64,000 nt of DNA from Enoplolaimus lenunculus (taxonomy: Eukaryota; Nematoda; Enoplea; Enoplida; Thoracostomopsidae). Both the position numbers and the translations under genes were made by a program. How positions within the stretch are numbered: position 1 is the stretch's first letter; each line of letters opens with the position of its first letter. Of the stretch, positions 13,901 through 20,935 are shown piece by piece. The notes beneath the pieces are model-generated. The model was not told where the DNA came from and made no database searches. It saw only the letters and a list, made by a program, of their open reading frames with translations. The stretch lies in NCBI GenBank assembly GCA_030248215.1, contig JASANG010002697.1, forward strand, positions 1 to 64,000. Reading direction: 5' to 3'.

Positions 13901-16900
13901 ATCTCGTTGGACCAAATTTAACATTAGGCACACGCCAGTTTTAAAATTTATCAATACTTACAAAAACATTGCTTATAAGCGTTGTAAAAGGAAGAGTCGG
14001 CTTGATGAAAATGGCCCGTAGCCAGCTCACCTTACTAGAGGGGCTAAAAAATTTTCAGGATGGGTATTCAAGGGTTTTTAATGACTTGCAAGCAAAGTTG
14101 AAAATTTTCTAGGGCGGTAAAAATTATTTCATGGCTCGGCTTTCTTTGGAACCTCCTTAGCTACGGACCTGAATAATACGATTTTTTAGGAATTAGCTTA
14201 GAGGTGTAAATATTTCAGTTGCAGTCAGTTAGTACCAAAAACGGGCGTGAATATCAGTTGTATTAAAAATTTTCAGGATCAGAGATAATAAAAATTAAAA
14301 ATTACACTGACGCTCCAACCCAGTGTTTGATATCTGAAACTTAACCAGCATTAATATTTACTCTAATGCCAATAACCGACACAAACTATCCCAATATGCT
14401 TTGCAACGTTACTTTGCCCATCATCACCTGTCTAATTAAAACAACAAAACCCCACAACCTTATTTTGGGCACATTTCCAGCATACTTTGTTTACAATAGC
14501 TTCATATAGCATATAGACGTGATTGTTCTATAATTAGAAAATTTGCATACAGATTTCTGTTAATTCGCTAATACTTTTGACGCATTGCGCAACGTACGAC
14601 GATTAGTCAAAAATTATTTGTAGCACAAGCGAAAGAGTTGTTGATTAAGGGTAAAAATGAAGCTTTTTTGAGAAAAATTTTCGCTTGATTTTAAACTCAA
14701 GTGTAAATATGCTTAAGCTAACATTTTCAAAACTTGCATATTGAAGCATTCAATTGAAAAAGAGTTGAAAATTTGTAAATTTGTAATTTTTTTCTCTGCA
14801 GCAGCAACAACATCATCACCATCACCATTTTCATTTGGGACCTTATCGCTATGCCAAGCGTAAGTCCTTCTGTCTCTGTACCAGGCATTTGCGTGACTTC
14901 ATGGGGCCGTTCAAAAGATATTTTGTGTAACTTTGAATACTGTCAGGGCAATTAGAAAAACTTAGCTAACGTTTTACTAGCATAAATTAATTTGTTAACT
15001 CAAAAATTGGTGCCTCAATTTTTCTATTTTGCCCAAAAATTCATTTTAAAACTAAAAATTTCTGTAATTTCAGATGAAATTTATTTTATGAGCCTAATTT
15101 TGTAAAGAAAACTGTCTTATATCGCAACTGCGATATTATTAACAGTTGAGAGAAATATTGCAGTTCATTTTTATTTTAACAAAATGTTTATATAATTGTT
15201 TCAAATCATTGACTTTGTATTCAAATAGTTTTACTCGGTATTTCGGCCCTTTGCGGACCAACGGACTTATGATGCCTGATGAGAGTGTTTTTGCTTGCTT
15301 GCCACTACTACGTGATTTTAACGCGTTTCAGCTTTGTAGCATAGTTGCCGTTTGTAGCTTTAGTAGCGTTTGTTTATCTGCTGCTAAAATTCACACGATT
15401 TTACTTGTGTTTCTCACCTCATGCGTGCTGCACATTTTAAAGAACAATTTAGCAATAACTCTTTGCCTAGTGCTGGAGCAGACAAGGGTAGGGGCTCCCT
15501 CCGAAACTCCAGGGTGAGTGGCACCAAACTCGCGAGCGAGAAGCCAAACGCATTTTAAAACTTCGACGGTTTTTGTTTCAAACAGTTAGGGTGGGGAGCC
15601 CCAAATGGGGATATGGGGGTGGCTGCTCCGGCCCTGTAGTTTATCAAAATAGAAATTTGGTTTAAATTTGATACTGTTTTCAGATTTGTATTTTTGACCC
15701 GTGTAAACATTAGGGCTCAGACCGTTTTTTTTCGCCGACTGCAATAAAGTAAGCTTTAGCTTCAGACTATTTTCGTTCGCTTAGGATTGGGCTTAAGCTG
15801 TAGGGCTGATACCACTGTTACGGTCTTTTTCTATGCATTGGCCACACTTTTAAAGACGTCTGGCGAAATTTTATATCGAACTCTTTAGAAATTAAGAAAA
15901 GTTTTTTAAAATATAGAAATTCGTTGTGTATTTTAGAACATTCCGTTGTAAAACAATTTGTTTTGAGTTTGATTGTTTTAACTTTGATGACGTGATAAAT
16001 TTTTAATGTTTTCTTTAATTGTTTGGTGAAGCAATTTTATACAGGCGTTAAAAACCTTTAAAAGGTATCATGGTGTTGTTCATGGGGTTATACTTTCATA
16101 CCACAAAATAAAACGGTTTGTAAAAACACAAAATCAGGAAACAATCGATAGCGTGTTGGGCCCGTAGTCAAGGCGATGTGCAGGAGAACTCAGCTGCCCC
16201 CCTGCAAAAATTTTGATCCCACCGAGAAAATTGTCAAGCTTGCTCGTAAGTCATTGAAAACCATTGTATGCCCCTTCTGAAAAATTTTACTTCGCCGGAA
16301 ATCTATATGGAAGTATTTGACATCTAAGCCCGTATTCTTAATTGTGTGTAGCACCTATCACCAGTTGGTGATAGGTCTTGTAACCTATGAACTAGAGAAT
16401 GGTGATATTTCAAATTCAGCACATTTATTGCGTTCGATTTATTCTACTTCTGTGCAAATTATGAGATCTGCAACTGCAGCACTACATTAGTTTAAAAACC
16501 TATTACTAACTGGTGATAGGTGTTATATGCGCTTGAGAATATGGACCGTAGCCTGACAGAGATTATTAGTTCAACTATAACTTACGGGCTTGACATTTCT
16601 GGCACACTAATTCAATAACTATTGTTGGTGTCGTTAACAAGAGTGTGCAACGTAATACCTAAATTTGGTTTGTCAATTTTTACCGCCTCACGTTGCTATT
16701 TTTTATTTATCTCTATTTTGGGGAGGTATTTTAAAAAACAATCGCCCAATAAGCTTCAAGAGTGGATATTCGCTCTATAACAAGAGTGTGCAACTGGCTA
16801 CATTCTGTGTAGAAAAGAATGTACCCGGCACGCGTTGCGTTTCTGCCCTACCCCCACTTTATTTAGAGGGGAGTACAACCGATGCGAACCATATCACTTT

Positions 16901-19900
16901 ATGTATGCGGCAGCAAACATGCTGCACTTATAGCTTAATTGAAGGGTATTTATGTGATAGCGACCCCCGTCTAAACAAGGAGGGTCGCCCAAAACGCAAC
17001 ACCCGGTGGTACATTTGGTGCCATGCGGTACCCCAATAGTTGCACATTCTTGTCATTATCCATTCCTGCTAAAGTCAACCAATTACGGTATGAATTTACA
17101 ACGGTTTATTTTGAACTCTTTGAACGAACTCTTAAAATCACAGCGAAAAATCTTATAAACACGTATATTATGATACTTAAACTTAGCTTAAGCAAAAGTA
17201 ACACCCTTACCAAGACTTTTTTGATCGTTTACTGCTTAACAGTATACTCTCTAACCGTCAGAATCAGGGCGTCGGTGTTTGCTGCTTAGAAATTGTAATT
17301 TTCTTGAGTTTTCACGGTACTTTTAGTATATTTTCATGGTTTAACCACTATTTTGGCATGCATTAAACTGCAAAGAATGAGCTGCTAGAACTAAGGTTAT
17401 TTAGATGTATAACTTTTGACAAATTAATAGAGAGAGAAAACTAACGTTATAAATAATTTTCATTGGATAGTTTATGGTTTTTTCTTTCATTTTTTATTTT
17501 TTATGGTTCATGGGATTTAATGTTTGCTTCAAAAGGCCTTGAAGCGACTTCGCGAAATCCAGAAATATAGTGTTGAATTGCTAAACATTCAGACGTAACT
17601 TGCTTTAACTTAAGGTGGCACAATGAGTCTACAATCTCAAGCAGCAAATTCAGTAAACGACTTAAATATTTAGGTGGCTTAAGTGCGCATTCAAAAACAA
17701 CAAAATGGTTAAGTAATTACTTAGCAAGTACTTAAGTACTAAGTTGTACTAAAAGTAAGGTTTCTCAGAGACCCAGCCAATGTATTTCAAACTAAATATA
17801 AAATCGAAGTCAATATCTGAAGCTGTTTTAGACAGAAATATTTGAAATTTAAACTCACTGAACCGGTGCTACGATTACATCAGTGATTTTATTACTGTGC
17901 AACCCTATTTGATTTTTTGCTAAAGTGATAATTTTAAACATTTCATCATTTTGAGGAAGCTACAATATAATAATGGTATTGTATTACTATTTATTTGTTG
18001 GCTTTGTTCTGTATACAGCAAATTGTTTTATGTTTTTGTTTTCAGTTTCTTGGGAAGTTGTTCCGGACGAAAACTGCCAACAAACGCAATTCAGCGGCTC
18101 AACTTTTGCTGCCAACGCCGACAACGTCCAGTAACGGCGTTGCAACACCGTTTATTGCCGGCGGGGCAATTACTTCTAGTGATACTGTTGCAACGACCGT
18201 TCATGTTACTAATTGCAAACTTTGTCCTTGTCATAATCCTTCGTGTAACACTCGAACGCTTGTGGGTGCTGGCAATATTTATTCGTGTGGCGGTGAGTAC
18301 TTTGATGGTTTTCAAATTTTGTATTTTAATTTTAAATTTCAAAATGTTTTCGTTTGAATGATTATTTACTAAAATTAAGACAATTCTGTGAATATATCAA
18401 ATCATATGATATACTCATCGAGTTGACGTAAAAAAACTTTTTGAGATTCTACTTTGTGCACTAAACGAATGTTGCTTGTACAGTTTTATTTTAAATTTAG
18501 GCTAAGTGTCTATTGAGCTTTATTCGTAGCAATGATTATATTTGTTTCGTTTAGCGGAACGTCAGTTTTGTTTTTGACTATAATCAGGGTCGTGTCTAAG
18601 GTTACCTGCCTCTCATAAACCGTACTACGGGCCGATTACCACTGGCGAATCAATGGTCTCGCAAAGTGTAGTGAGCAAGAAACCAAACGCAATTTTAGTA
18701 TTAAGTCGAAAAATAAAAGTTTAGTTTGCTTGGATTCTAGCAAAGTAAACTGGAAACCCCGGCTCATTTCCTGCAATCAACCTTCACAGAAAAGTCAGAT
18801 TTTGGTTCCAGTAGACCTTTTAAAATTGATTTTGTTTTTTTTCCACCGGGACCTTTTTGGCTGGGTCCGCCCACCAGCGTTGGTGGTAAGCACGGACCTG
18901 ATTGTAATATTTGACCAAGATTTTAGGTGCATTGAGAATTTAACCTGATGAACCAAAACAAAACTGGTCAAATCAAATTTGTTGTTTCATTTTGTCATAG
19001 AGAACACTGATATTTCAGGTAATATCGTGCTTCATCCCAAACAACAATCATGGGTTTACGGTGGGACGGCATCGTGTCAAAGCAGGGGTCCGCCATGTCC
19101 TGCAGGAGGTATTTCTCCTGAAAGCAGTTGTTGTACTTCTTCGTCGCAAGATTCCGGCCGAGCGTCATCAGTTGAGTCGTCAGCGATTGCAACCACGGCT
19201 TGCAGTTCTGTCCAACTCAAGACTAGCTCTAAACCCAATGCCCCACCAACGTTTAGACCACCAGAGCCCCCGCCTGGCTCGCATTATGCCCAATCGGCCA
19301 TTTATGGCGGAGTAATGACTGATAGCCACCATTCTTGTTGCCATGGGTACACCATCCACCCCCAAAATTGTGCAGTGCACTGTATTTCGAGTTCGAGCTC
19401 GAAATTACTAGCCAATAAGGAGTTAACGAGTCAATTGTCCACTGAAAAATGCTGTACACGTTTGCCGAGCTCTTCTGATTATTACTTGAAACCTGCCGGA
19501 TATCAGCCACATCATCATTGTTGTTGTAGCAGCTTAAACTATCATAGCAACGCGACTCCCGGTTGTCATGGAAACGTGCTTGATTCAAAATACCAAGATA
19601 GATCATGCCGTTGCTCAACGACAAGAAATTCTCAAGCATCGTCGTCAAGCAATTATTATCAGTATATCTCTGATTTACCCGCTGTTCCAGCAGATCCAAC
19701 ACCATCCAGCGATAACGCTTTAACTGAGACACGAGCTTTAACAGATGATACCTCGACGCAAAGTGAAGGGTGTTCAAATTGCTCACGCTTACAGAATTCA
19801 ACCACAACCCCAACTTTAGGTACATCTAAGCAAAAAATGTGTCATTCGTGTATGCTGCATCAAAATTTGCTATTTTCCAAATTTCCTGCCGCCAAGGAAG

Positions 19901-20391
19901 TTTGCGACAGCCGCAGCTCGCACCCGCTACCATTCGGTTCTCCAATTTGGGTTCGCAACAAAAGCCTGATGCCAAACGGTGGGATGACAGCGTCGTTTAA
20001 TACACTCGACCGGGCGTTGAGTAAAAATCGTTCAGTTGACGAAGATAAATTGAATTATCAAAGGGGAAACGCCGCCAATCGGCATTCGTTGCTGCTAATT
20101 CCATCTGGGTACACGCCAAAGCATTCCCAAATATCTGGGTTAGCTACGCAGCAGCAACAACAATCCAGTCTCCCAGATTTGTCGCCAGAAAAAATCGCTC
20201 CAGATCGGCGAGCTGCAGGGATCCAAGTCGCTGGAGCTAGCGCTGCACGTGCGATTACGTTTGAAAGCTCGAAATGTTTCCAAAACGGTAATCCAGACAG
20301 TGATAGCAGCGGACAAACACATCAGTTTGTTACGATTCATCCGTGTGGTCCAGGTTCAAGTATACGAATTGTAAGCGATTCTGCTGAATAA
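1840..20391 (+). CDS. Latrophilin-type adhesion GPCR (ADGRL), 5' part missing, multi-exon
   Basis: This gene encodes a synaptic adhesion receptor that couples extracellular ligands to G proteins. Sixteen exons join with matching phases into about 1383 residues. In order they give a Thr/Pro linker, hormone-receptor (HRM) domain, GAIN domain, GPS, seven transmembrane helices and a tail of about 650 residues. Diagnostic stretches are [11 protein letters not shown] at the [12 protein letters not shown] at TM2, [13 protein letters not shown] at TM3 and [13 protein letters not shown] at TM6, all typical of latrophilins. The N-terminal lectin-type region must lie before the window, because the first exon enters with two bases of a split codon. 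The tail is rich in Ser, Cys and His and ends SDSAE. The introns are filled with small transposable elements. The subfamily is secure; which paralog it is cannot be told. Confidence 0.95.
2183..2502. mobile_element. Two adjoining family D copies
   Basis: One copy runs from about 2183 (GGCCCATAGCCAGC) to about 2344 in one orientation. A second copy in the other orientation ends at 2502 with GAGCTGGCTACGGGCG. They lie in the intron before the HRM exon. Confidence 0.7.
2597..2772 (+). CDS. Latrophilin exon: first half of hormone-receptor (HRM) domain
   Basis: Translation gives a Ser/Thr-rich start and then the HRM pattern: a first Cys in [16 protein letters not shown], followed by [10 protein letters not shown]. 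The W-P-x-T and P-C-P-x4-G spacing is the usual HRM signature. The exon begins with one base that completes the previous codon and ends with one base of a Gly codon before GTATTT. Confidence 0.9.
2871..3037. mobile_element. Family D MITE
   Basis: It is a diverged copy with the block CAACCTTACTTGTAAATCAT and end CAGCAGGCTACAGGACAGG, lying in the intron between the two HRM exons. Confidence 0.7.
3154..3263 (+). CDS. Latrophilin exon: second half of HRM domain
   Basis: Translation is [20 protein letters not shown] followed by [10 protein letters not shown]. The Cys, Trp and NLS-x-C residues complete the HRM disulfide pattern begun in the previous exon. It leaves in phase 0 before GTAAAC. Confidence 0.92.
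3597..3656. repeat. Copy of the shared 35-base motif (Q)
   Basis: It contains AAGCCAAACACAATTTTAG plus TGCTAAAT. Other copies: 12408-12450, 15524-15556, 18664-18705, 27545-27585, 32664-32705, 36195-36232, 41855-41893, 43965-44003 and 49488-49515, in both orientations. Confidence 0.6.
3680..3882 (+). mobile_element. Family A hAT-like MITE with TTAGGC core
   Basis: The left end GGCCCATGTAAACATTAGGG and right end CTGTACATTGACC are inverted. The core has many GCTTAGG units. Flanks GGTAGAGC and GGTGGAGC form a 7/8 target duplication. Confidence 0.85.
3996..4184 (+). CDS. Latrophilin exon: GAIN domain, subdomain A start
   Basis: This exon adds 63 codons, phase 0 at both ends, after acceptor TTTTTCAG. 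It is mostly helical and charged, for example [16 protein letters not shown] and [11 protein letters not shown]. It sits directly after the HRM, where the helical GAIN-A subdomain is expected. Donor is GTAAGC. Confidence 0.85.
4437..4561. mobile_element. Family S foldback
   Basis: The ends GGTGACGCTAT and ATAGCGTCACC are inverted. The inside is unusually rich in CG dinucleotides (GTACGC, GGACGGCG). Confidence 0.65.
4814..5000 (+). CDS. Latrophilin exon: GAIN domain, subdomain A
   Basis: It encodes [20 protein letters not shown] and then [13 protein letters not shown]. The pattern T-x-NLL, then W, then R-x3-A-x2-L-x3-E is typical of latrophilin GAIN domains. It enters in phase 0 after TTTTTTTAG and leaves with one base before GTACGA. 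Confidence 0.9.
5215..5445 (+). mobile_element. tRNA-derived SINE
   Basis: A polymerase III-like A box (ATATCTCAGTGGTGATGG, about 5336) is followed by a B box (GGTTGAAATCC, about 5389). The 3' end ATTTATGTGAGAAAGGGTTA is shared with the copy at 63115. Confidence 0.6.
5477..5617 (+). CDS. Latrophilin exon: GAIN domain, variable part
   Basis: It begins with two bases completing Val and reads [19 protein letters not shown], ending ENQNGQ. It is weakly conserved, and the strong points are the phase match (1 in, 1 out) and the strong acceptor TTTTCAG. Neighbouring introns carry a SINE (5215-5445) and a family D element (5657-5817). Confidence 0.82.
5657..5817. mobile_element. Family D MITE
   Basis: The ends CTCGTAGCCGCTACCTTGCT and CTAGCTACGGGACC bound the usual core ACTTACAAGCAAGGT. 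It lies about 40 bases after a latrophilin splice donor. Confidence 0.75.
5955..6199 (+). CDS. Latrophilin exon: GAIN domain, subdomain B
   Basis: Translation gives [20 protein letters not shown], then [16 protein letters not shown] and [11 protein letters not shown]. These are the beta strands of GAIN-B (F-x2-Y-x3-LG pattern, then V-x-N-I-I-S-A, then PV-x-ITV) that lead into the GPS. The exon ends in phase 0 before GTAAGC. A family F element begins only about 14 bases into the following intron. Confidence 0.92.
6214..6437. mobile_element. Family F MITE
   Basis: The left end CGTATTCTCAAATGTGTATA and right end ACACATTTCAGAATACGG are inverted. Inner palindromic blocks resemble CACCAGTTGGTGATAGGT. 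It begins 14 bases after a latrophilin donor. Confidence 0.75.
6551..6772. mobile_element. Family F MITE, second copy in the same intron
   Basis: It has the same ends and inner blocks as the previous copy (CCTATCACCAACTGATGATA near the right). The two lie about 110 bases apart in one orientation. Confidence 0.75.
7349..7582 (+). CDS. Latrophilin exon: GPS autoproteolysis motif
   Basis: This exon encodes the GPCR proteolysis site. It has CVYWQPPSG, an acidic insert ([13 protein letters not shown]), [10 protein letters not shown], then [19 protein letters not shown]. The four Cys and two Trp of the GPS are present. Cleavage is expected between Leu and Thr of HLT, at bases 7543/7544. That would leave THFAVLM as the tethered agonist. 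The acidic insert lengthens the usual loop. Phase is 0 at both ends. Confidence 0.97.
7624..7842 (-). mobile_element. Family G element (one-end copy)
   Basis: It matches the left half of the full element at 47302-47746 in reverse. Shared blocks are AGTATAACCTTGCATGATCG, GATATATATCAGTAACGAAG and the terminus TCGGGTCACTGCAGTA. Confidence 0.75.
8025..8240 (+). CDS. Latrophilin exon: TM1 and TM2
   Basis: This 72-codon exon encodes [20 protein letters not shown] and the rest of TM1, then [20 protein letters not shown] and the rest of TM2. The R-T-T-I-H-K-N-L motif at the start of TM2 is a hallmark of this receptor class. Phase is 0 at both ends, donor GTAACC. Confidence 0.97.
8739..9124. mobile_element. 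Family H MITE
   Basis: The left end GTAGCCCAAGTCGTAATTC pairs with TAATTACGAATTAGGCTAC. Several GCCCAAG repeats lie near each end. A second copy lies at 23639-23990. Confidence 0.75.
9411..9564 (+). CDS. Latrophilin exon: TM3
   Basis: It reads [20 protein letters not shown] followed by [17 protein letters not shown]. The opening Cys is the one that normally pairs with extracellular loop 2, and W-M-L-L-E-G is the conserved TM3 core. It leaves with one base of a Gly codon before GTACGT. Confidence 0.97.
9954..10230. mobile_element. MITE-like element with an 18-G run
   Basis: The left end GGGCGTAGCTAGGATTTTTG and right end CCCCTTCGGTTACGATCC look inverted. A run of about 18 G lies at 10176-10193. 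Such runs are often misread, so its length is doubtful. Confidence 0.5.
10333..10466 (+). CDS. Latrophilin exon: TM4, extracellular loop 2, start of TM5
   Basis: It encodes [20 protein letters not shown] then [24 protein letters not shown] holds the loop-2 Cys that pairs with TM3. It enters with two bases and leaves in phase 0 before GTAAGT. Confidence 0.96.
10486..10653 (-). mobile_element. Family A MITE (degenerate)
   Basis: It shows CCAATGCATAGAACAGGGCC at the left, CCTAAG units inside and ACTCTATTGCAGTCTCACAG near the right, as in other reverse-oriented A copies. Confidence 0.65.
10823..10926 (+). CDS. Latrophilin exon: TM5 end and intracellular loop 3
   Basis: It reads [20 protein letters not shown] and ends with STFANMR. 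It follows acceptor TTTTAG and leaves with two bases (AG) before GTAGAA, which the next exon completes to Arg. Confidence 0.92.
11141..11331 (-). mobile_element. Family B MITE with TTAGGC core
   Basis: The left end GGCCAATGTTACTTTAAAGG and right end CCTTAAAGTAACATGGGTC are inverted. The core has CCTAAG repeats. Flanks AACGGGTA and AACGGGTC form a near-perfect 8-bp target duplication. Confidence 0.85.
11256..11572. repeat. Tandem duplication, 159-bp period
   Basis: The block starting AATGTAATCTAGAATC at 11256 recurs at 11415 with only a few changes. The unit spans the right end of the family B element plus flanking unique DNA, so the duplication came after the insertion. Confidence 0.9.
11708..11876 (+). 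CDS. Latrophilin exon: TM6 and TM7
   Basis: It encodes [20 protein letters not shown] followed by [19 protein letters not shown] and [16 protein letters not shown]. The conserved G-L-T-W-T-x-G of TM6 and N-x2-Q-G of TM7 are intact. It leaves in phase 0 before GTAAGG. Confidence 0.97.
12084..12245. repeat. Degenerate TTAGGC-like tract
   Basis: Several TTTAGGCTTATAATTA and GGCTTAGGTAT units lie in the intron before the first tail exon, probably an old A or B copy without clear ends. Confidence 0.45.
12517..12852 (+). CDS. Latrophilin exon: first part of cytoplasmic tail
   Basis: These 112 codons start [20 protein letters not shown], directly after TM7. The basic start is usual for helix 8 and the tail. 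It then becomes Ser/Thr-rich with basic patches ([16 protein letters not shown]). Phase is 0 at both ends, donor GTACGT. The next exon is either the short His-rich one or the Cys-rich one. Confidence 0.9.
13255..13549 (+). mobile_element. Family B MITE with internally expanded core
   Basis: The ends CCATGTTACTTTAAGGGGCG and TTAAAGTAACATTGGCCC are inverted. A 48-bp block with GGCTCAGGGTAAAGG is repeated three times at 13334-13484. Flanks GTAATTCC and GTAATTTT suggest an 8-bp duplication. Confidence 0.85.
14012..14172. mobile_element. Family D MITE
   Basis: The ends GGCCCGTAGCCAGCTCACCT and TTAGCTACGGACCTG are clear, and the inner block GACTTGCAAGCAAAGTTGAA is typical. Confidence 0.85.
14802..14859 (+). 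CDS. Candidate alternative latrophilin exon, His-rich
   Basis: After the acceptor TTTTTCTCTGCAG the only frame that fits the previous exon reads [19 protein letters not shown]. It leaves with one base before a perfect GTAAGT donor. Entry phase 0 and exit phase 1 equal those of exon 18046-18292. It could therefore replace that exon and splice to 19019, but both together would break the frame. Strong splice sites and a sensible frame support it. A His-codon repeat could also arise by chance, so use is unproven. Confidence 0.55.
15474..15640. repeat. Family P repeat
   Basis: It has AGGGTAGGGGCTCCCT at one side and GGGGAGCCCCAAATGGGGAT toward the other, ending CTCCGGCCCTG. Related pieces occur at 35700-35850 and 40940-41020. 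It includes one copy of the shared GCGAGAAGCCAAACGC motif. Confidence 0.5.
15695..15844 (+). mobile_element. Family A MITE (diverged)
   Basis: The left end ACCCGTGTAAACATTAGGGC and right end TCTATGCATTGGCC are inverted. The core keeps only a few TTAGG units. Confidence 0.65.
16158..16296. mobile_element. Family D MITE (right end eroded)
   Basis: It starts GGGCCCGTAGTCAAGG and keeps the block GCTTGCTCGTAAGTCATTG, but the right terminus is not clear. Confidence 0.65.
16327..16544. mobile_element. Family F MITE
   Basis: It is the best copy of the family. It starts CCCGTATTCTTAATTGTG and CACCTATCACCAGTTGGTGA and ends with AACTGGTGATAGGTGTTA and GCTTGAGAATATGG. Confidence 0.8.
16780..17056. mobile_element. 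Family E foldback
   Basis: The left end ACAAGAGTGTGCAACTGG pairs with AGTTGCACATTCTTGT. Inside, ACGCGTTGCGTTTCTGCCC pairs with CCCAAAACGCAACACCC. A partial copy of the end lies at 16638. Confidence 0.8.
17590..17782. repeat. Family R repeat
   Basis: It is rich in CTTAAGTA and ACTTAAG words and ends TTTCTCAGAGACCCAGCCA. A similar piece lies at 41985-42255. Confidence 0.4.
18046..18292 (+). CDS. Latrophilin exon: tail with Cys cluster
   Basis: In phase 0 it reads [20 protein letters not shown], a Thr/Ser/Ala stretch, then [16 protein letters not shown] and YSCG. It leaves with one base of a Gly codon before GTGAGT and fits the last exon. The C-x2-C-x-C-H-x3-C pattern looks capable of binding a metal ion, which is inference. 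The preceding intron, 12853-18045, is the largest in this gene. Confidence 0.85.
18585..18901. mobile_element. Unnamed MITE-like segment
   Basis: It begins TCAGGGTCGTGTCTAAGG and ends GGTAAGCACGGACCTG, which are weakly inverted. It carries one copy of the shared AAACCAAACGCAATTTTAG motif. It lies just before the last latrophilin exon. Confidence 0.45.
19019..20391 (+). CDS. Latrophilin last exon: long Ser/Cys/His-rich tail and stop
   Basis: The exon starts after TATTTCAG and encodes about 456 residues ending [10 protein letters not shown] and TAA. It is rich in Ser, Gln, Cys and His, with clusters such as [16 protein letters not shown] and HHHCCCSS, and a conserved-looking patch [19 protein letters not shown]. 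The C-terminus lacks the hydrophobic PDZ-ligand ending often found on latrophilins. Length and open frame across 1.37 kb leave little doubt that it is coding. Confidence 0.93.
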
Positions 20392-20392
20392 A
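20387..20392 (+). promoter_or_regulatory. Poly(A) signal overlapping the latrophilin stop codon
   Basis: AATAAA at 20387-20392 contains the TAA stop (20389-20391). A GT-rich stretch follows at about 20415-20442, as expected downstream of a cleavage site. If used, the 3' UTR would be only some 15-25 bases long. Confidence 0.6.
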
Positions 20393-20569
20393 AACGTTTA
20401 TTCTGTTTAATTACTTGTGTGAGATTGTGTTTGTGTTAACTTTTGCAAATCACAATTGTTTCGATCAACATGTCCATGACAAGCCAAAATCCCAAAGTGT
20501 ACTATTTAAATTTTAATCCACCGCTTCGTATAGACTACTAACTGTTTAAACAGCGACGGATCCACAAAC

Positions 20570-20676
20570 TTCAGACTACAAAGCGGGCTGTCAAAAGTGA
20601 AGCAACGCAAGTTTTACCGTATGTATATGTATCAATTTTCTAATGGTGAAAATTGTAAGATAAGACGGACCTTACC
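20570..20676. repeat. Family M repeat
   Basis: It contains GAAGCAACGCAAGTTTTACC and AAAATTGTAAGATAAGACGG. Related copies lie at 30203, 40195 and 59505. Confidence 0.45.
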
Positions 20677-20680
20677 GTTG

Positions 20681-20935
20681 TACACTGTAAATTTCAGTGA
20701 GTTGATTTTAACTCAGAATGAGTTGAATCACTCAGTATGAGTTATGACTATCAGAACTCACAATTCTGAGTTGATTCCACTCATTCTGATTTAATTAAGC
20801 AACTCACCCAGAGTCAACTCAACTCACAGTGAGAATCAAATCAACTCAGAGTGAGTTAAAGTTTACTGTTATAAACTCAGAAATAACTAAGTTTCCGTCT
20901 GATTGATTAATTAACTCATTGGGATTTACAGTGTA
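20681..20935. mobile_element. Family I MITE, TA target
   Basis: TACACTGTAAATTTCAGTGA at the left and ATTTACAGTGTA at the right are inverted and flanked by TA. The inside is built of repeated AACTCAGAATGAGTT palindromes. A Tc1/mariner type is likely. Confidence 0.8.

Larger units (their letters stand above)
12853..18045 (+). other. Largest latrophilin intron, packed with repeats
   Basis: This intron lies between tail exons. It contains the candidate His-rich exon and copies of families B, D, A, F, E and R. Stretches 14173-14760, 14900-15470 and 17290-17585 show nothing recognisable beyond AT-rich sequence. Confidence 0.7.

Noticed and set aside
16665-17039. 124-codon frame with many Cys
   Set aside because: It is a family E foldback; the same peptide pieces recur at 60117-60323.
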